In this document: piece by piece, positions 52,469-62,836 of the stretch
How the letters are laid out: each line of letters begins with the position of its first letter
How positions within the stretch are numbered: position 1 is the first letter of the stretch
Source: Dyella acidiphila
GTDB lineage: Bacteria > Pseudomonadota > Gammaproteobacteria > Xanthomonadales > Rhodanobacteraceae
Assembly: GCF_014863405.1 (NCBI RefSeq)
Contig: NZ_JACZZA010000001.1
Span: 558,001 to 622,000 of the forward strand
Reading direction: 5' to 3'
Length of the DNA: 64,000 nucleotides
Notes under the pieces: model-generated
The model's database searches: none
Told to the model about the DNA's origin: nothing
Seen by the model: the letters and a program-made list of their open reading frames with translations, nothing else
Made by a program: the position numbers and the translations under genes

Positions 52469-55400
52469 GGGGAATTCCTGCGGCAGGTTCGGATTCGGAA
52501 GAGGTTTGCTCGCGGCCGTGCACGATGCTGAAGATCACCGGCACGAACAGCAGGGTGGCGCCGGTGGCGAACAGCAGGCCGCCGATCACCGCGCGCCCCA
52601 GCGGCGAATTCTGTTCTTGCGTCAACGCCATCGGCAGCATGCCGATGATCATCGCCAGCGCGGTCATGCAGACCGGACGGAAGCGGGTGAACCCGGCTTC
52701 CAGCGCCGCCTTCATCGCGTCGCCGTGCTCGGCCAGGCGTTCGCGCGCAAAGCTCACCACCAGGATCGAGTTGGCAGTGGCCACGCCCATGCACATGATC
52801 GCGCCGGTCAAGGCCGGTACCGACAGCGTGGTATGCGTGGCGAACAGCATCCACACGATGCCGGCCAGCGCGGCGGGCAATGCCGTGATGATCACGAATG
52901 GATCCAGCCACGACTGGAAGTTCACCACGATCAGCATGTAGATCAGCACCACCGCGCCGAGCAGGCCGAACAGCAGGCCGCTGAAGGCGGTATTCATGGC
53001 CGTAACCTGGCCGAACAAACCGACGGTGGAACCTTTCGGGCGATCCTTGGCGAAATCGTTGAGCACCTTCTGGATATCGGAGGACACCGCGCCCAGGTCA
53101 CGTCCCTGCACCGCGGCGTAGACGTCGAACGACGGTGCGATGTTGTAATGCGTGACCACCGCCGGCGTATCGGTGCGCGTGATCGACGCCAGCGCACCCA
53201 GGGTCTGCTGCGCGCCGGTGCTGGCGGAGGTGATCGGCAGACTTTGCAGCTGAGCCATGCTGTCCATGTTGTACTGCGGTGTCTGCGCTACCACCGCGTA
53301 GGACACGCCGGTGCGCGGATTCAGCCAGAAAGTGGGCGCCACCTGCGAGCTGCCGGCCAGCGAGGACACCATGCTGTTGGTGACATCCTTTTCGGTGATA
53401 TCCAGCTGGTCGGCGCGCACGCGATCGACGTTCACGTTCAACTGCGGCTGGCCCACCGACTGCTGCAGGCGCACGTCGGCGATGCCCGGGATGCTTTTCA
53501 TGCGGCGCATGATCTGGATCGCATACGCCTGATTGGCGGCCAGGTCGCGGCCGGAGATCTTCACGTCCAGCGGCGCGGGCGCGCCGAAGTTGAGGATCTG
53601 GCTGGCCATGTCCGCCGGCAAGAACGAGAAATCCGTACCGGGAAATTCGCGCGGCAGCACGGTGCGCAGTTTTTTCACGAACTCGTCGGTGGGATCGTGG
53701 CCTTCCTTGAGCAGGATCTGGATGTCGCCATCCTGCGGACCGATCGTGCCGGTATTGCTGTACACCATATTGGTGCCGCTGATCGGCAGGCCGATGTTGT
53801 CAATGATGTTGTCCAGCTGCGCCGGCGGGATCACCTTGCGGATCGCGTTTTCCACGCGGTCGAATTCCGCCGCCGTATCCTCGATGCGCGTACCTACCGG
53901 TGCGCGCACATGCAGGGCGATCGCGCCCGAATCGGTGCTTGGGAAGAAGTCGCGCCCCAGGAACGGCACCAGCACGAACGAGGCCACCACAAAGGCGAGA
54001 AAGCCCAGCACGAACTTCCTGCGCGCGCCCAGTGCCAGGCTGAGCATGCCGTAGTAGGCGTCGCGGATCTGGGAGAAGCGGCGCTCGAAACCCTGCTGAA
54101 AATGGACCAGCGCCAGCCGTACCGAACTGCGCCGCATCGACGGATGCTGATCGCCTTCGTGATGGTTGATGAACGGATCTTCCGGATGCTCGCCTTCGCC
54201 CGATTCCATCACGTGCGGCTTGAGCAAATACATCGCCATGGTCGGCACCAGCGTGCGCGACAGCACGAACGAGGAAATCATGGCGAAGATCACCGCCAGC
54301 GCCATCGGCCGGAACAGATAGCCGGCGATGCCTTCCAGCATGAACATCGGCACGAACACGATGCAGATGCACAGCAGCGAGACGAAGGCCGGCGTGACGA
54401 TCTGGCGCGCGCCGTCCATGATCGCGGTGTGCACGTCCTTGCCCTGCTCCAGATGCCAGTTGATGTTCTCGATGGTCACCGTGGCGTCGTCGACCAGGAT
54501 GCCCACCGCCAGCGCCAGGCCGCCTAGCGTCATCACGTTGAGCGTTTGCCCGAACGCTGCCAGCAGCGCGATCGCCGACAATACCGCCAGCGGAATCGAC
54601 ACGGCGATGATCACGGTGGAACGCCAGCTGCCGAGGAAGATCAGGATCATCAGCGAAGTGAGACAAGCGGCAATCGCACCTTCGCGCGCCACCGACGTCA
54701 CCGCCGCTTTCACGAATATCGACTGGTCGCCCAGCGGCTTGACCTTCAGCGAGGGCGGCGTGGTTTCCTCGATCAGCGGCAGCATTTTCTTGATGCCGGC
54801 CACTACCGATAGCGTCGATGCCTCGCCGTACTTCAACGCCGACATCAGCACCGCGCGATGGCCATCCACGCGCACGATGTTCTGCTGCGGCGGCGCGCCA
54901 TCGCGTACGTGTGCGACCTGGCCAATGGTGATGGTGGCGCCGTTGACGGTCTTGATCGGCAGGTTGTTGAGCTCTTCGATCGCCGTGGGGCTGTCGTTGA
55001 GCTGCACCATGTAGTCATCCCGGCCGATCTTGATATCGCCCACCGGCACGATCTGGTTCTGCGCGGCCAATGCATTGCCGACGTCCTGCGCGGACAGGCC
55101 CTTGGCGGCCAGCGCCTGCGGATCCAGGTCGAGCATCACCTCGCGGTTCTTGCCGCCATACGGCGAAGGCACCGCCACGCCGGCCACATTGGTCAGCGCG
55201 GGGCGGATGAAGTTCTGGCCGATATCCAGAATCTGCTGCTCGGAAAGCTTGTTGCTCGACAGCGCCAGCTGCAGGATCGGCACGGTGGAGGCGTTGTAGT
55301 TGATGATCTGCGGCGGCGTGATGCCCGGCGGCATCTGCTTGAGCACCGTCTGCGAGATCGAGGTGACCTGCGCCGTGGCGGTGCGGATATCCACGCCCGG

Positions 55401-55694
55401 CTGGAAGAAGATCTTCACCACGCCGATGCCGGGCAGCGACTGCGATTCGACATGCTCGATGTCGTTGACCGAGGTACTGAGCGAGCGCTCGTAGTAGTAG
55501 ATCACGCGGCCGGACATGTCGTTGGGCGACAGGCCGTTGTAGGTCCACACCACGCTGATCACCGGGATGCCGATGTTCGGGAAGATATCCGTGGGCGTGC
55601 GCAGCGCCGCCAGCGGCCCTACCAGCAGGATGAACAGGGCAAGGACGATAAAGGTGAGCGGGCGCGAGAGGGCGATCCGGACGAGGGCCAGCAT
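52458..55694 (-). CDS. RND efflux pump inner-membrane permease
   Basis: The 1078-residue proton-driven permease has two repeats of six helices each with a large periplasmic loop. The proton relay of helix 4 is 'LGGLALAVGILVDDATVTIENI' (adjacent Asp pair); other marks are 'PTDIFPNIGIPVISVVWTYNGLSP', 'VTSISQTVLKQMPPGITPPQII', 'LGSWRSTVIIAVSIPLAVLSAI' and the second-half 'LTGAIMCMGVATANSILVVSFARERL'. It is nearest the AcrB/MdtB-like and CzcA-like group; the substrate is unknown. It is first in the operon, ahead of the adaptor, an order less common than adaptor-permease. The two-component genes end 230 bases upstream in the same direction. Confidence 0.94.
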   Translation of the reverse strand: MLALVRIALSRPLTFIVLALFILLVGPLAALRTPTDIFPNIGIPVISVVWTYNGLSPNDMSGRVIYYYERSLSTSVNDIEHVESQSLPGIGVVKIFFQPGVDIRTATAQVTSISQTVLKQMPPGITPPQIINYNASTVPILQLALSSNKLSEQQILDIGQNFIRPALTNVAGVAVPSPYGGKNREVMLDLDPQALAAKGLSAQDVGNALAAQNQIVPVGDIKIGRDDYMVQLNDSPTAIEELNNLPIKTVNGATITIGQVAHVRDGAPPQQNIVRVDGHRAVLMSALKYGEASTLSVVAGIKKMLPLIEETTPPSLKVKPLGDQSIFVKAAVTSVAREGAIAACLTSLMILIFLGSWRSTVIIAVSIPLAVLSAIALLAAFGQTLNVMTLGGLALAVGILVDDATVTIENINWHLEQGKDVHTAIMDGARQIVTPAFVSLLCICIVFVPMFMLEGIAGYLFRPMALAVIFAMISSFVLSRTLVPTMAMYLLKPHVMESGEGEHPEDPFINHHEGDQHPSMRRSSVRLALVHFQQGFERRFSQIRDAYYGMLSLALGARRKFVLGFLAFVVASFVLVPFLGRDFFPSTDSGAIALHVRAPVGTRIEDTAAEFDRVENAIRKVIPPAQLDNIIDNIGLPISGTNMVYSNTGTIGPQDGDIQILLKEGHDPTDEFVKKLRTVLPREFPGTDFSFLPADMASQILNFGAPAPLDVKISGRDLAANQAYAIQIMRRMKSIPGIADVRLQQSVGQPQLNVNVDRVRADQLDITEKDVTNSMVSSLAGSSQVAPTFWLNPRTGVSYAVVAQTPQYNMDSMAQLQSLPITSASTGAQQTLGALASITRTDTPAVVTHYNIAPSFDVYAAVQGRDLGAVSSDIQKVLNDFAKDRPKGSTVGLFGQVTAMNTAFSGLLFGLLGAVVLIYMLIVVNFQSWLDPFVIITALPAALAGIVWMLFATHTTLSVPALTGAIMCMGVATANSILVVSFARERLAEHGDAMKAALEAGFTRFRPVCMTALAMIIGMLPMALTQEQNSPLGRAVIGGLLFATGATLLFVPVIFSIVHGREQTSSESEPAAGIPHVA

Positions 55695-55832
55695 GGGCGC
55701 GATTCCAGCAGCTTGCGTTAGCGTTGCCGCGTATTATCGAAATCGGGCCGGCTGGATGCCTTTCGTGGGCATGAAGATTATTTAATAAAGCCCGGTCCTG
55801 ATGCGCTTGGTTCAGCCGCACCTTCGCCCGTC

Positions 55833-55852
55833 GTCCCAGCGAAAGCTGGGAC
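55833..55852. repeat. REP-like hairpin (GTCCCAGC-GAAA-GCTGGGAC)
   Basis: An 8-bp perfect stem with a GAAA loop is followed by ACTCAGTGACTTCG. The core plus the trailing 'CAGTGACTT' is a form of a dispersed repeat common in Xanthomonadales and Pseudomonads. It lies in the 230-base gap between the histidine kinase stop and the RND permease start. Confidence 0.6.
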
Positions 55853-55924
55853 TCAGTGACTTCGCGCCGCAAAGGCGCCGGATCCAGCGTTTGCCGGGAA
55901 GGCAAGCGCAAGCCGATCGGACAG

Positions 55925-57329
<1,405 letters not shown>

Positions 57330-57337
<8 letters not shown>

Positions 57338-58004
57338 GGCGATACCCCGAACCGCGCATGGTGCGGATCAGCGAGGCCTCGCCTTCGTTGTCCACCTTGC
57401 GCCGCAGACGTGCGATATGCACGTCGATCAAATTCGTGCCGGGATCGAAACGCAGTCCCCACACGCTTTCGAAGATCATCGCGCGCGTCAGCACCTGGCC
57501 CGGATAACGCATCAGGAATTCCAGCAGCCGGTATTCGGTGGGCAGCAAGGTGAGCTCGCGGCTGCCGCGGCGCGCGGTGCGGCTGATCATGTCCAGCTCC
57601 AGGTCGGCCACGCGCAGCTTGGTCTGTGCCGGCTGCTCCTGCCGTTGCCGGCGCAGCAGCACTTCGATGCGCGCGGCCATTTCGTCCGGCGCGAACGGCT
57701 TGGTGAGGTAATCGTCGCCGCCCGCGCGCAGGCCGCGCACGCGCTCATCCACATCGCCCAGCGCGCTGATCATCAACACCGGCGTGGCGATGCCGCGTTC
57801 GCGCAGCTGCGTCACCAGGGTGAGGCCGTCCATGCCGGGCAGCATCAGGTCCAGGGTGATCGCGTCGAAATGCGGTTCCAGCGCACGCTGGAAGCCCTGG
57901 GCGCCATCGTGCACGCGCTCGGTGGTAATGCCATGCGCGGCCAGCTCCAGCGTGATTTCCCGCGCGGTGATTTCGTCGTCTTCGATGACCAGGATGTGGG
58001 GCAT
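57330..58004 (-). CDS. OmpR-family response regulator
   Basis: The 224-residue regulator has a receiver domain with acidic pair D9/D10, phospho-acceptor D52 ('AITLDLMLPGMDG'), and K102 in 'DDYLTKPFAPDEM'. The C-terminal winged helix has 'LTLLPTEYRLLEFLMRYPGQVLTRAMIFESVWG' and 'NLIDVHIARLRRKVD...TMRGSGYRL'. It should bind DNA as a dimer on phosphorylation by the overlapping kinase. Likely targets are its own operon and the RND pump genes downstream; this is by context only. A terminator-bearing gap separates it from rpoH upstream. Confidence 0.95.
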
Positions 58005-58063
58005 TGAGGCTGCAGGCGATGCCGTCGATGGCGGTAAGGGTAGGCCATGCCTGCACCCACAAC

Positions 58064-58092
58064 AAAACGGCCTCCACCAGGGAGGCCGTTTT
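58064..58092. terminator. Terminator of rpoH
   Basis: A 12-bp perfect stem (AAAACGGCCTCC/GGAGGCCGTTTT) with an ACCAG loop lies 25 bases after the rpoH stop. The A and T ends of the stem let it act in both directions. Confidence 0.88.
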
Positions 58093-58116
58093 AACTTGCG
58101 GATAGGCGCTGCCGGA

Positions 58117-58974
<858 letters not shown>

Positions 58975-59002
58975 GTTGGAACCTCCTGAAAGTGGGGTCA
59001 GC

Positions 59003-59029
59003 TTAGCACTCGGGTACTTTGAGTGCTAA
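59003..59029. promoter_or_regulatory. Perfect CIRCE element (HrcA operator) in the rpoH leader
   Basis: TTAGCACTC and GAGTGCTAA are separated by exactly 9 bases, identical to the CIRCE consensus bound by the repressor HrcA. It lies 28-55 bases upstream of the rpoH ATG, between the promoter at 59065-59093 and the ribosome binding site. Confidence 0.92.
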
Positions 59030-59064
59030 CGGCGACGGGAGTTCCGGCGCCATTTATGTACCGA

Positions 59065-59093
59065 ATAGTACACGAATGGGTCGGCCTTGTCCA
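59065..59093 (-). promoter_or_regulatory. Candidate sigma-70 promoter of rpoH
   Basis: On the minus strand TGGACA (59093-59088) and TACTAT (59070-59065) are spaced by 17 bases, giving a start near 59058. The CIRCE element is then inside the leader at about +30 to +56. The local sequence is AT-rich compared with its surroundings. Confidence 0.6.
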
Positions 59094-59240
59094 TTCCCAT
59101 GGTTGCCCCGGGAAGGGGTTTCAAGCGTGACTTTTGGATTGGACGGCGGCTGGGGGATCGACTGTGCGGGGTGGCGCCTTATGGCACCGTGTAACAACAG
59201 TAAAATCGTCGGCCGATTACCCGCTGGATGAACCGCACGG

Positions 59241-59399
59241 ATGAGCTACGACTTGATGGTCTTCGACGTTGCCGGCGCCCCTCGTGACCCCGCCCAGTTC
59301 CTGGGCTGGTATCGCGGCCAGACCAACTGGAACCTCGCAGAACTGCGCTGCACCGCCGACACGACGACGGCCCGGCTCAGCCAATGGTTCGCCCAGATG
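59241..59399 (+). pseudogene. 5' fragment of a MSYDLMVF-type hypothetical gene
   Basis: The frame starts 'MSYDLMVFDVAGAPRDPAQFLGWYRGQTNW' and runs to 'LSQWFAQM', which matches in my memory the N-terminus of a conserved family of about 150-200 residues ('MSYDLMVF...WF.EM...FPPMNGP'). After codon 53 the sequence turns into a low-complexity Arg/Ala run that is simply the antisense of ung; the frame stays open to 59501. So the rest of the gene is missing. Its 3' end and the end of ung overlap by about 20 bases, pointing to a deletion junction near 59400. Confidence 0.6.
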
Positions 59400-60105
59400 A
59401 CCCGCCGAGTTCGGCGCGCGGCGGCAGCGACCAGTCGATCGGCGCCTTGCCGTGCTGCTCCAGATACTTATTGGCCGCCGAAAAATGGCCGCAGCCGATA
59501 AAGCCGCGATGTGCAGACAGCGGCGAGGGATGCACCGATTTCAACACCGCGTGGCGGCGTGTATCGATCAGCTGGCCTTTGCGCTGCGCATATGAACCCC
59601 ACAGCATGAACACGATGCCTTCGCGCTCGCGGTTGAGCGCATCGATCGCGGCATCGGTAAAGCCTTCCCAGCCTTTGCCCTGGTGCGAGGCAGCCAGGCC
59701 GCGCTCGACGGTGAGCACCGCGTTGAGCAACAGCACGCCACGATCCGCCCACGGCGTAAGACAGCCATGGCCCGGCGGGGCGAACCCCAGGTCGCGCTCG
59801 ATTTCCTTGAAGATGTTGACCAGCGACGGCGGCGCCGGCACGCCCGGCCGCACCGAAAAACACAGCCCATGCGCCTGGTTGGGACCGTGATACGGATCCT
59901 GGCCCAGGATCACCACGCGCACCGATTCGAACGGCGTATGCGCGAAGGCATTGAAGATTTCCGGACCGGGCGGATAGATCACCTTGCCGCTGCGCTTCTC
60001 CGTGCGCAGGAAATCCGCGAGCGCGCGCATCTCCGGACGCTGCAGGTAATCGCCGATGCGTTCTTTCCAGGAGGGTTCGAGCTTGACGCGTTCTTCTTCG
60101 GTCAT
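59377..60105 (-). CDS. ung: Uracil-DNA glycosylase
   Basis: Ung removes uracil from DNA in base-excision repair. The 242-residue protein has the water-activating loop '[22 protein letters not shown]' (D70), '[23 protein letters not shown]' and the minor-groove loop '[15 protein letters not shown]'. The family normally ends a few residues after '[11 protein letters not shown]'. Here there is an extra '[13 protein letters not shown]', the last part of which is read from the antisense of the truncated gene at 59241. Its ATG overlaps the stop of the double-receiver gene by 4 bases (ATGA), so they are coupled. Confidence 0.95.
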   Translation of the reverse strand: MTEEERVKLEPSWKERIGDYLQRPEMRALADFLRTEKRSGKVIYPPGPEIFNAFAHTPFESVRVVILGQDPYHGPNQAHGLCFSVRPGVPAPPSLVNIFKEIERDLGFAPPGHGCLTPWADRGVLLLNAVLTVERGLAASHQGKGWEGFTDAAIDALNREREGIVFMLWGSYAQRKGQLIDTRRHAVLKSVHPSPLSAHRGFIGCGHFSAANKYLEQHGKAPIDWSLPPRAELGGSSGRTIG

Positions 60106-60947
60106 TGGCCTGTTTCTTCTCGCGCACGCAGGTGCTGCGCCACACGCAATTGAAACAGAAGCTTGGTGACCAGCAAACGTTCTTCGACCGGTTTTTCCAC
60201 CAGGTCATTGGCGCCGGCGCGGATCAGCGCAGCCTGGTTGTCGGGGTTTTCGTCGCCGGTCATCACCAGCACCGGCAGCCGGCCCTTGCCGTAGCCGAAG
60301 TCGTTGCGGATGAACTTGAGCAGGTCGCCACCGGTGAGCTCGCCCTTCAGGCTGACGTCGGTAAGCACCACGTCGGCGCCCACGCCGCCTTGCGCACGCT
60401 CGGTTTCCAGCAGGGCCAAGGCATCTTCCACGCTCACCACGTGGCGCACGGTCAGGCCGATTTTCTCCAGCATGCGGCGGGTGGCGAGCGCCACCACGCG
60501 GCTGTCTTCCACATACAGCACCACGCCTTCGACCGCACTTTCCGGCCGCACATAGCCGCGGATGAATTCGGCCAGCGCCTGGAAGCCCAGCGACTTATCG
60601 AAATAGTCCGTCACGTGTTCGCCCAGCGCGCGGCGATGCAGACGGTCGTCCACGTCGCCGGACACCACCACGATCGGCACGTAGACCTGCGGCGAGGCCT
60701 CGCGCACGTAGCGCGCCAGTTCCAGCCCGTCCATGTCGGGCAGGCGCAAGGCCACGGTGATGAAGTCGAACACGCCTTCGCCGAGCAACTGGTGCGCTTC
60801 GGCGCCGCTGCCGCAGCCGACGACCTCAGCCTGCGGCAATTCGGTTTTCAGTACGCGCGTAATCAGCTGGCGGACGACCTTGGAGCCGTCCACTACCAGC
60901 ACTCGCGGTGCAGCGCTGAGGTCGCGGCTGCTGATACTTGCAGTCAT
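60102..60947 (-). CDS. Double-receiver response regulator with one degenerate receiver
   Basis: The 281-residue protein is made of two receiver domains and no output domain. Receiver 2 (about 141-265) has E147/D148, D197 ('[10 protein letters not shown]'), T230 and K252 and looks able to accept phosphate. Receiver 1 (about 14-135) has '[15 protein letters not shown]', where the phospho-acceptor position is Ala66, and one of the acidic pair is Gly (D20-G21). It is probably a pseudo-receiver. A short basic C-terminus follows. Coupled to ung by a 4-base overlap. No kinase is adjacent, so the signalling partner is unknown. Confidence 0.85.
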   Translation of the reverse strand: MTASISSRDLSAAPRVLVVDGSKVVRQLITRVLKTELPQAEVVGCGSGAEAHQLLGEGVFDFITVALRLPDMDGLELARYVREASPQVYVPIVVVSGDVDDRLHRRALGEHVTDYFDKSLGFQALAEFIRGYVRPESAVEGVVLYVEDSRVVALATRRMLEKIGLTVRHVVSVEDALALLETERAQGGVGADVVLTDVSLKGELTGGDLLKFIRNDFGYGKGRLPVLVMTGDENPDNQAALIRAGANDLVEKPVEERLLVTKLLFQLRVAQHLRAREETGQ

Positions 60948-61076
60948 AAATCCCCATCAACCCGTAAGCTTCCGTGCTTATGCGTCGGCAGACGCCCCCT
61001 GCGCCTGTATGGCCGGTCAATGATGCCCTAGACCAGGCCAAAGCGCTGCGAACGATTTCACCACCCGCCGCTCCGC

Positions 61077-62048
61077 TCAGGCCGCCCGGCGCAATTGCCA
61101 GGCGCTGACCAGGCGCGCGCCGAGCCAACCGAGCAGGGCCGCCGCCACCGGCACCGCCAGCAGGAGCCACGGCGGCAGGCCGCCCACGTGCAGCTTGCCT
61201 TCGTAGACCTGACTGAGGCGGCCCACCGGTTCGGCCAGCGCAAATTCGATCGCCAGCGCCAGTCCCACCGCCAGCACGCCGCTGAACAGGCCGTACCAGA
61301 TGCCGGCATAAAGATAAGGACGGCGCACGAAGGCGCGGCTGGCGCCGATCAGCTTCAGCACGCCGATTTCCTCGGCACGGCTGGTGATATCCACGCGCAC
61401 CGTGTTGCCCACCACCAGCAGCACGGCCAGCGCGAACAGCGCGGCCAGAATCAGCACGGCGCGGTTGCCCACCTCCAGCAGTGCATCCAGGCGCTGACGC
61501 CAGGTGCCACTGTCCTGCACCAGGTCCACGCCCTGCATGCCGCGCAGATCCTCGACCAGATGGCTGGCCGCGTCGGCGCCGATGCCGTCCTGCGGCTGCA
61601 CCTGCAAGACATAGGGCAGCGGATTGTCGTCCAGGGCGTGCAGCGAATCGGAGAAGCCCTGCATCTTGCTCAGCTCGTCCATGCCCTGCTGCGGCGTCTT
61701 CACCGTGACGTTGGCCACCCCGTCGTGCTGCTGCACCTGCTTGGCCAGCAATTGCGCATTGCTGACCACCTGGTCGGGCTTGAGGAATACGTTGATCACC
61801 TGGTTGCGGCCCAGCGCATCGCCCAGCGACTGCACATTGGACAGCAGCAGGTAGAAGGCCAGCGGCAGCGCCAGGGCCAGACCCATCACCGCCACCGTCA
61901 GCAGGGTGCCGACCGGCTTGGTGGCCAGCCGGCGCAGGCTCGCCCCGGCGCTCCAGCCGTGATGTTCGCGCCAGCTCGCCAGCGGACGGCGATGGCTGCG
62001 CTCGCTGCGGGCGGGCGCCTGCACATGGATATCGTTCGGCACGCTCAC
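61077..62048 (-). CDS. ftsX: Cell division ABC transporter permease FtsX
   Basis: FtsX is the membrane part of FtsEX, which controls peptidoglycan hydrolases at the septum. The 323-residue protein has a cytoplasmic basic N-terminus (about 45 residues), helix 1 ('LLTVAVMGLALALPLAFYLLL'), a periplasmic domain (about 75-190) and three C-terminal helices. 'GVLKLIGASRAFVRRPYLYAGIWYGLFSGVLAVGLAL' is the FtsX/MacB-type motif. It overlaps ftsE by 4 bases. Confidence 0.95.
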   Translation of the reverse strand: MSVPNDIHVQAPARSERSHRRPLASWREHHGWSAGASLRRLATKPVGTLLTVAVMGLALALPLAFYLLLSNVQSLGDALGRNQVINVFLKPDQVVSNAQLLAKQVQQHDGVANVTVKTPQQGMDELSKMQGFSDSLHALDDNPLPYVLQVQPQDGIGADAASHLVEDLRGMQGVDLVQDSGTWRQRLDALLEVGNRAVLILAALFALAVLLVVGNTVRVDITSRAEEIGVLKLIGASRAFVRRPYLYAGIWYGLFSGVLAVGLALAIEFALAEPVGRLSQVYEGKLHVGGLPPWLLLAVPVAAALLGWLGARLVSAWQLRRAA

Positions 62049-62722
62049 AGCACCTCCTCCGCCGCCACATCCGCTACCAGGCGGCCGTGATCGAGCACCA
62101 CCACGCGCTTGCGCATGCGCTTGATCAGCGGCAGATCGTGGCTGGCGATCAGCACCGTGGTGCCCACCTGCTGGAACTCGGCGAACAGGCCCATGATTTC
62201 CACCGCCAGCTGCGGATCGAGGTTGCCGGTAGGTTCGTCGGCGATCAGCACGCTCGGCTTGGCGACGATGGCGCGGGCAATACCCACGCGCTGCTGCTCG
62301 CCGGTGGAAAGCGAGGCGGGCAGCTGGCGCTCATAATCGAGCAGGCCAACCTTCTCCAATGCGGCACGGACGCGCCGGCCGCGTTCCAACGGCGCGATGC
62401 CGCCGATCACCAGCGGCAGTTCCACATTGGCGAACACGGTGCGGTCCATCAGCAGGCGGTGGTCCTGGAACACCATGCCCAGGCTGCGGCGCAACTTGGG
62501 AATGCCGCCCTGCCCGATCTTGGCCAGACTTTGCCCATCCAGATAGACCTGCCCGTGCGAAGGACGCTCGATCAGCGCCAGCAGCTTGAGCAAGGTGCTC
62601 TTGCCGGCGCCGGAATGGCCGGTGACGAAGGCCATTTCGCCCGTGGCGACTTCGAATGTGAGCTGCGAGAGGGCTTCATGCCCACCTTCATAGCGCTTGC
62701 TGACTTGGTCGAAGCGGATCAC
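62045..62722 (-). CDS. ftsE: Cell division ATP-binding protein FtsE
   Basis: The 225-residue ABC ATPase has Walker A 'GHSGAGKST', 'LGMVFQDHRLLMDRTVFANVELPL' (typical FtsE), signature 'LSTGEQQRVGIARAIV', Walker B 'VLIADEPTGNLD' and switch His in 'IASHD'. It powers FtsX at the division site. It is first in the ftsEX pair. In many gammaproteobacteria rpoH directly follows ftsX; here 2 kb of other genes lie between. Confidence 0.97.
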   Translation of the reverse strand: MIRFDQVSKRYEGGHEALSQLTFEVATGEMAFVTGHSGAGKSTLLKLLALIERPSHGQVYLDGQSLAKIGQGGIPKLRRSLGMVFQDHRLLMDRTVFANVELPLVIGGIAPLERGRRVRAALEKVGLLDYERQLPASLSTGEQQRVGIARAIVAKPSVLIADEPTGNLDPQLAVEIMGLFAEFQQVGTTVLIASHDLPLIKRMRKRVVVLDHGRLVADVAAEEVL

Positions 62723-62803
62723 CGCGTTCCCACCCTTTAACCCTGCATGTCAATGGCGGCAAGGATAAGGGAAGCGTTGTGAGCTGTCGTCATGCGCCGG
62801 CGT

Positions 62804-62827
62804 GCGGGACGACGCGTGTCGTCCCGC
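62804..62827. repeat. 10-bp hairpin between ftsE and the helicase gene
   Basis: GCGGGACGAC and GTCGTCCCGC flank a GCGT loop, just after the helicase stop. There is no T-run on either side, so it is a weak terminator candidate or another palindromic intergenic repeat. Confidence 0.4.
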
Positions 62828-62836
62828 CGTACAGCA

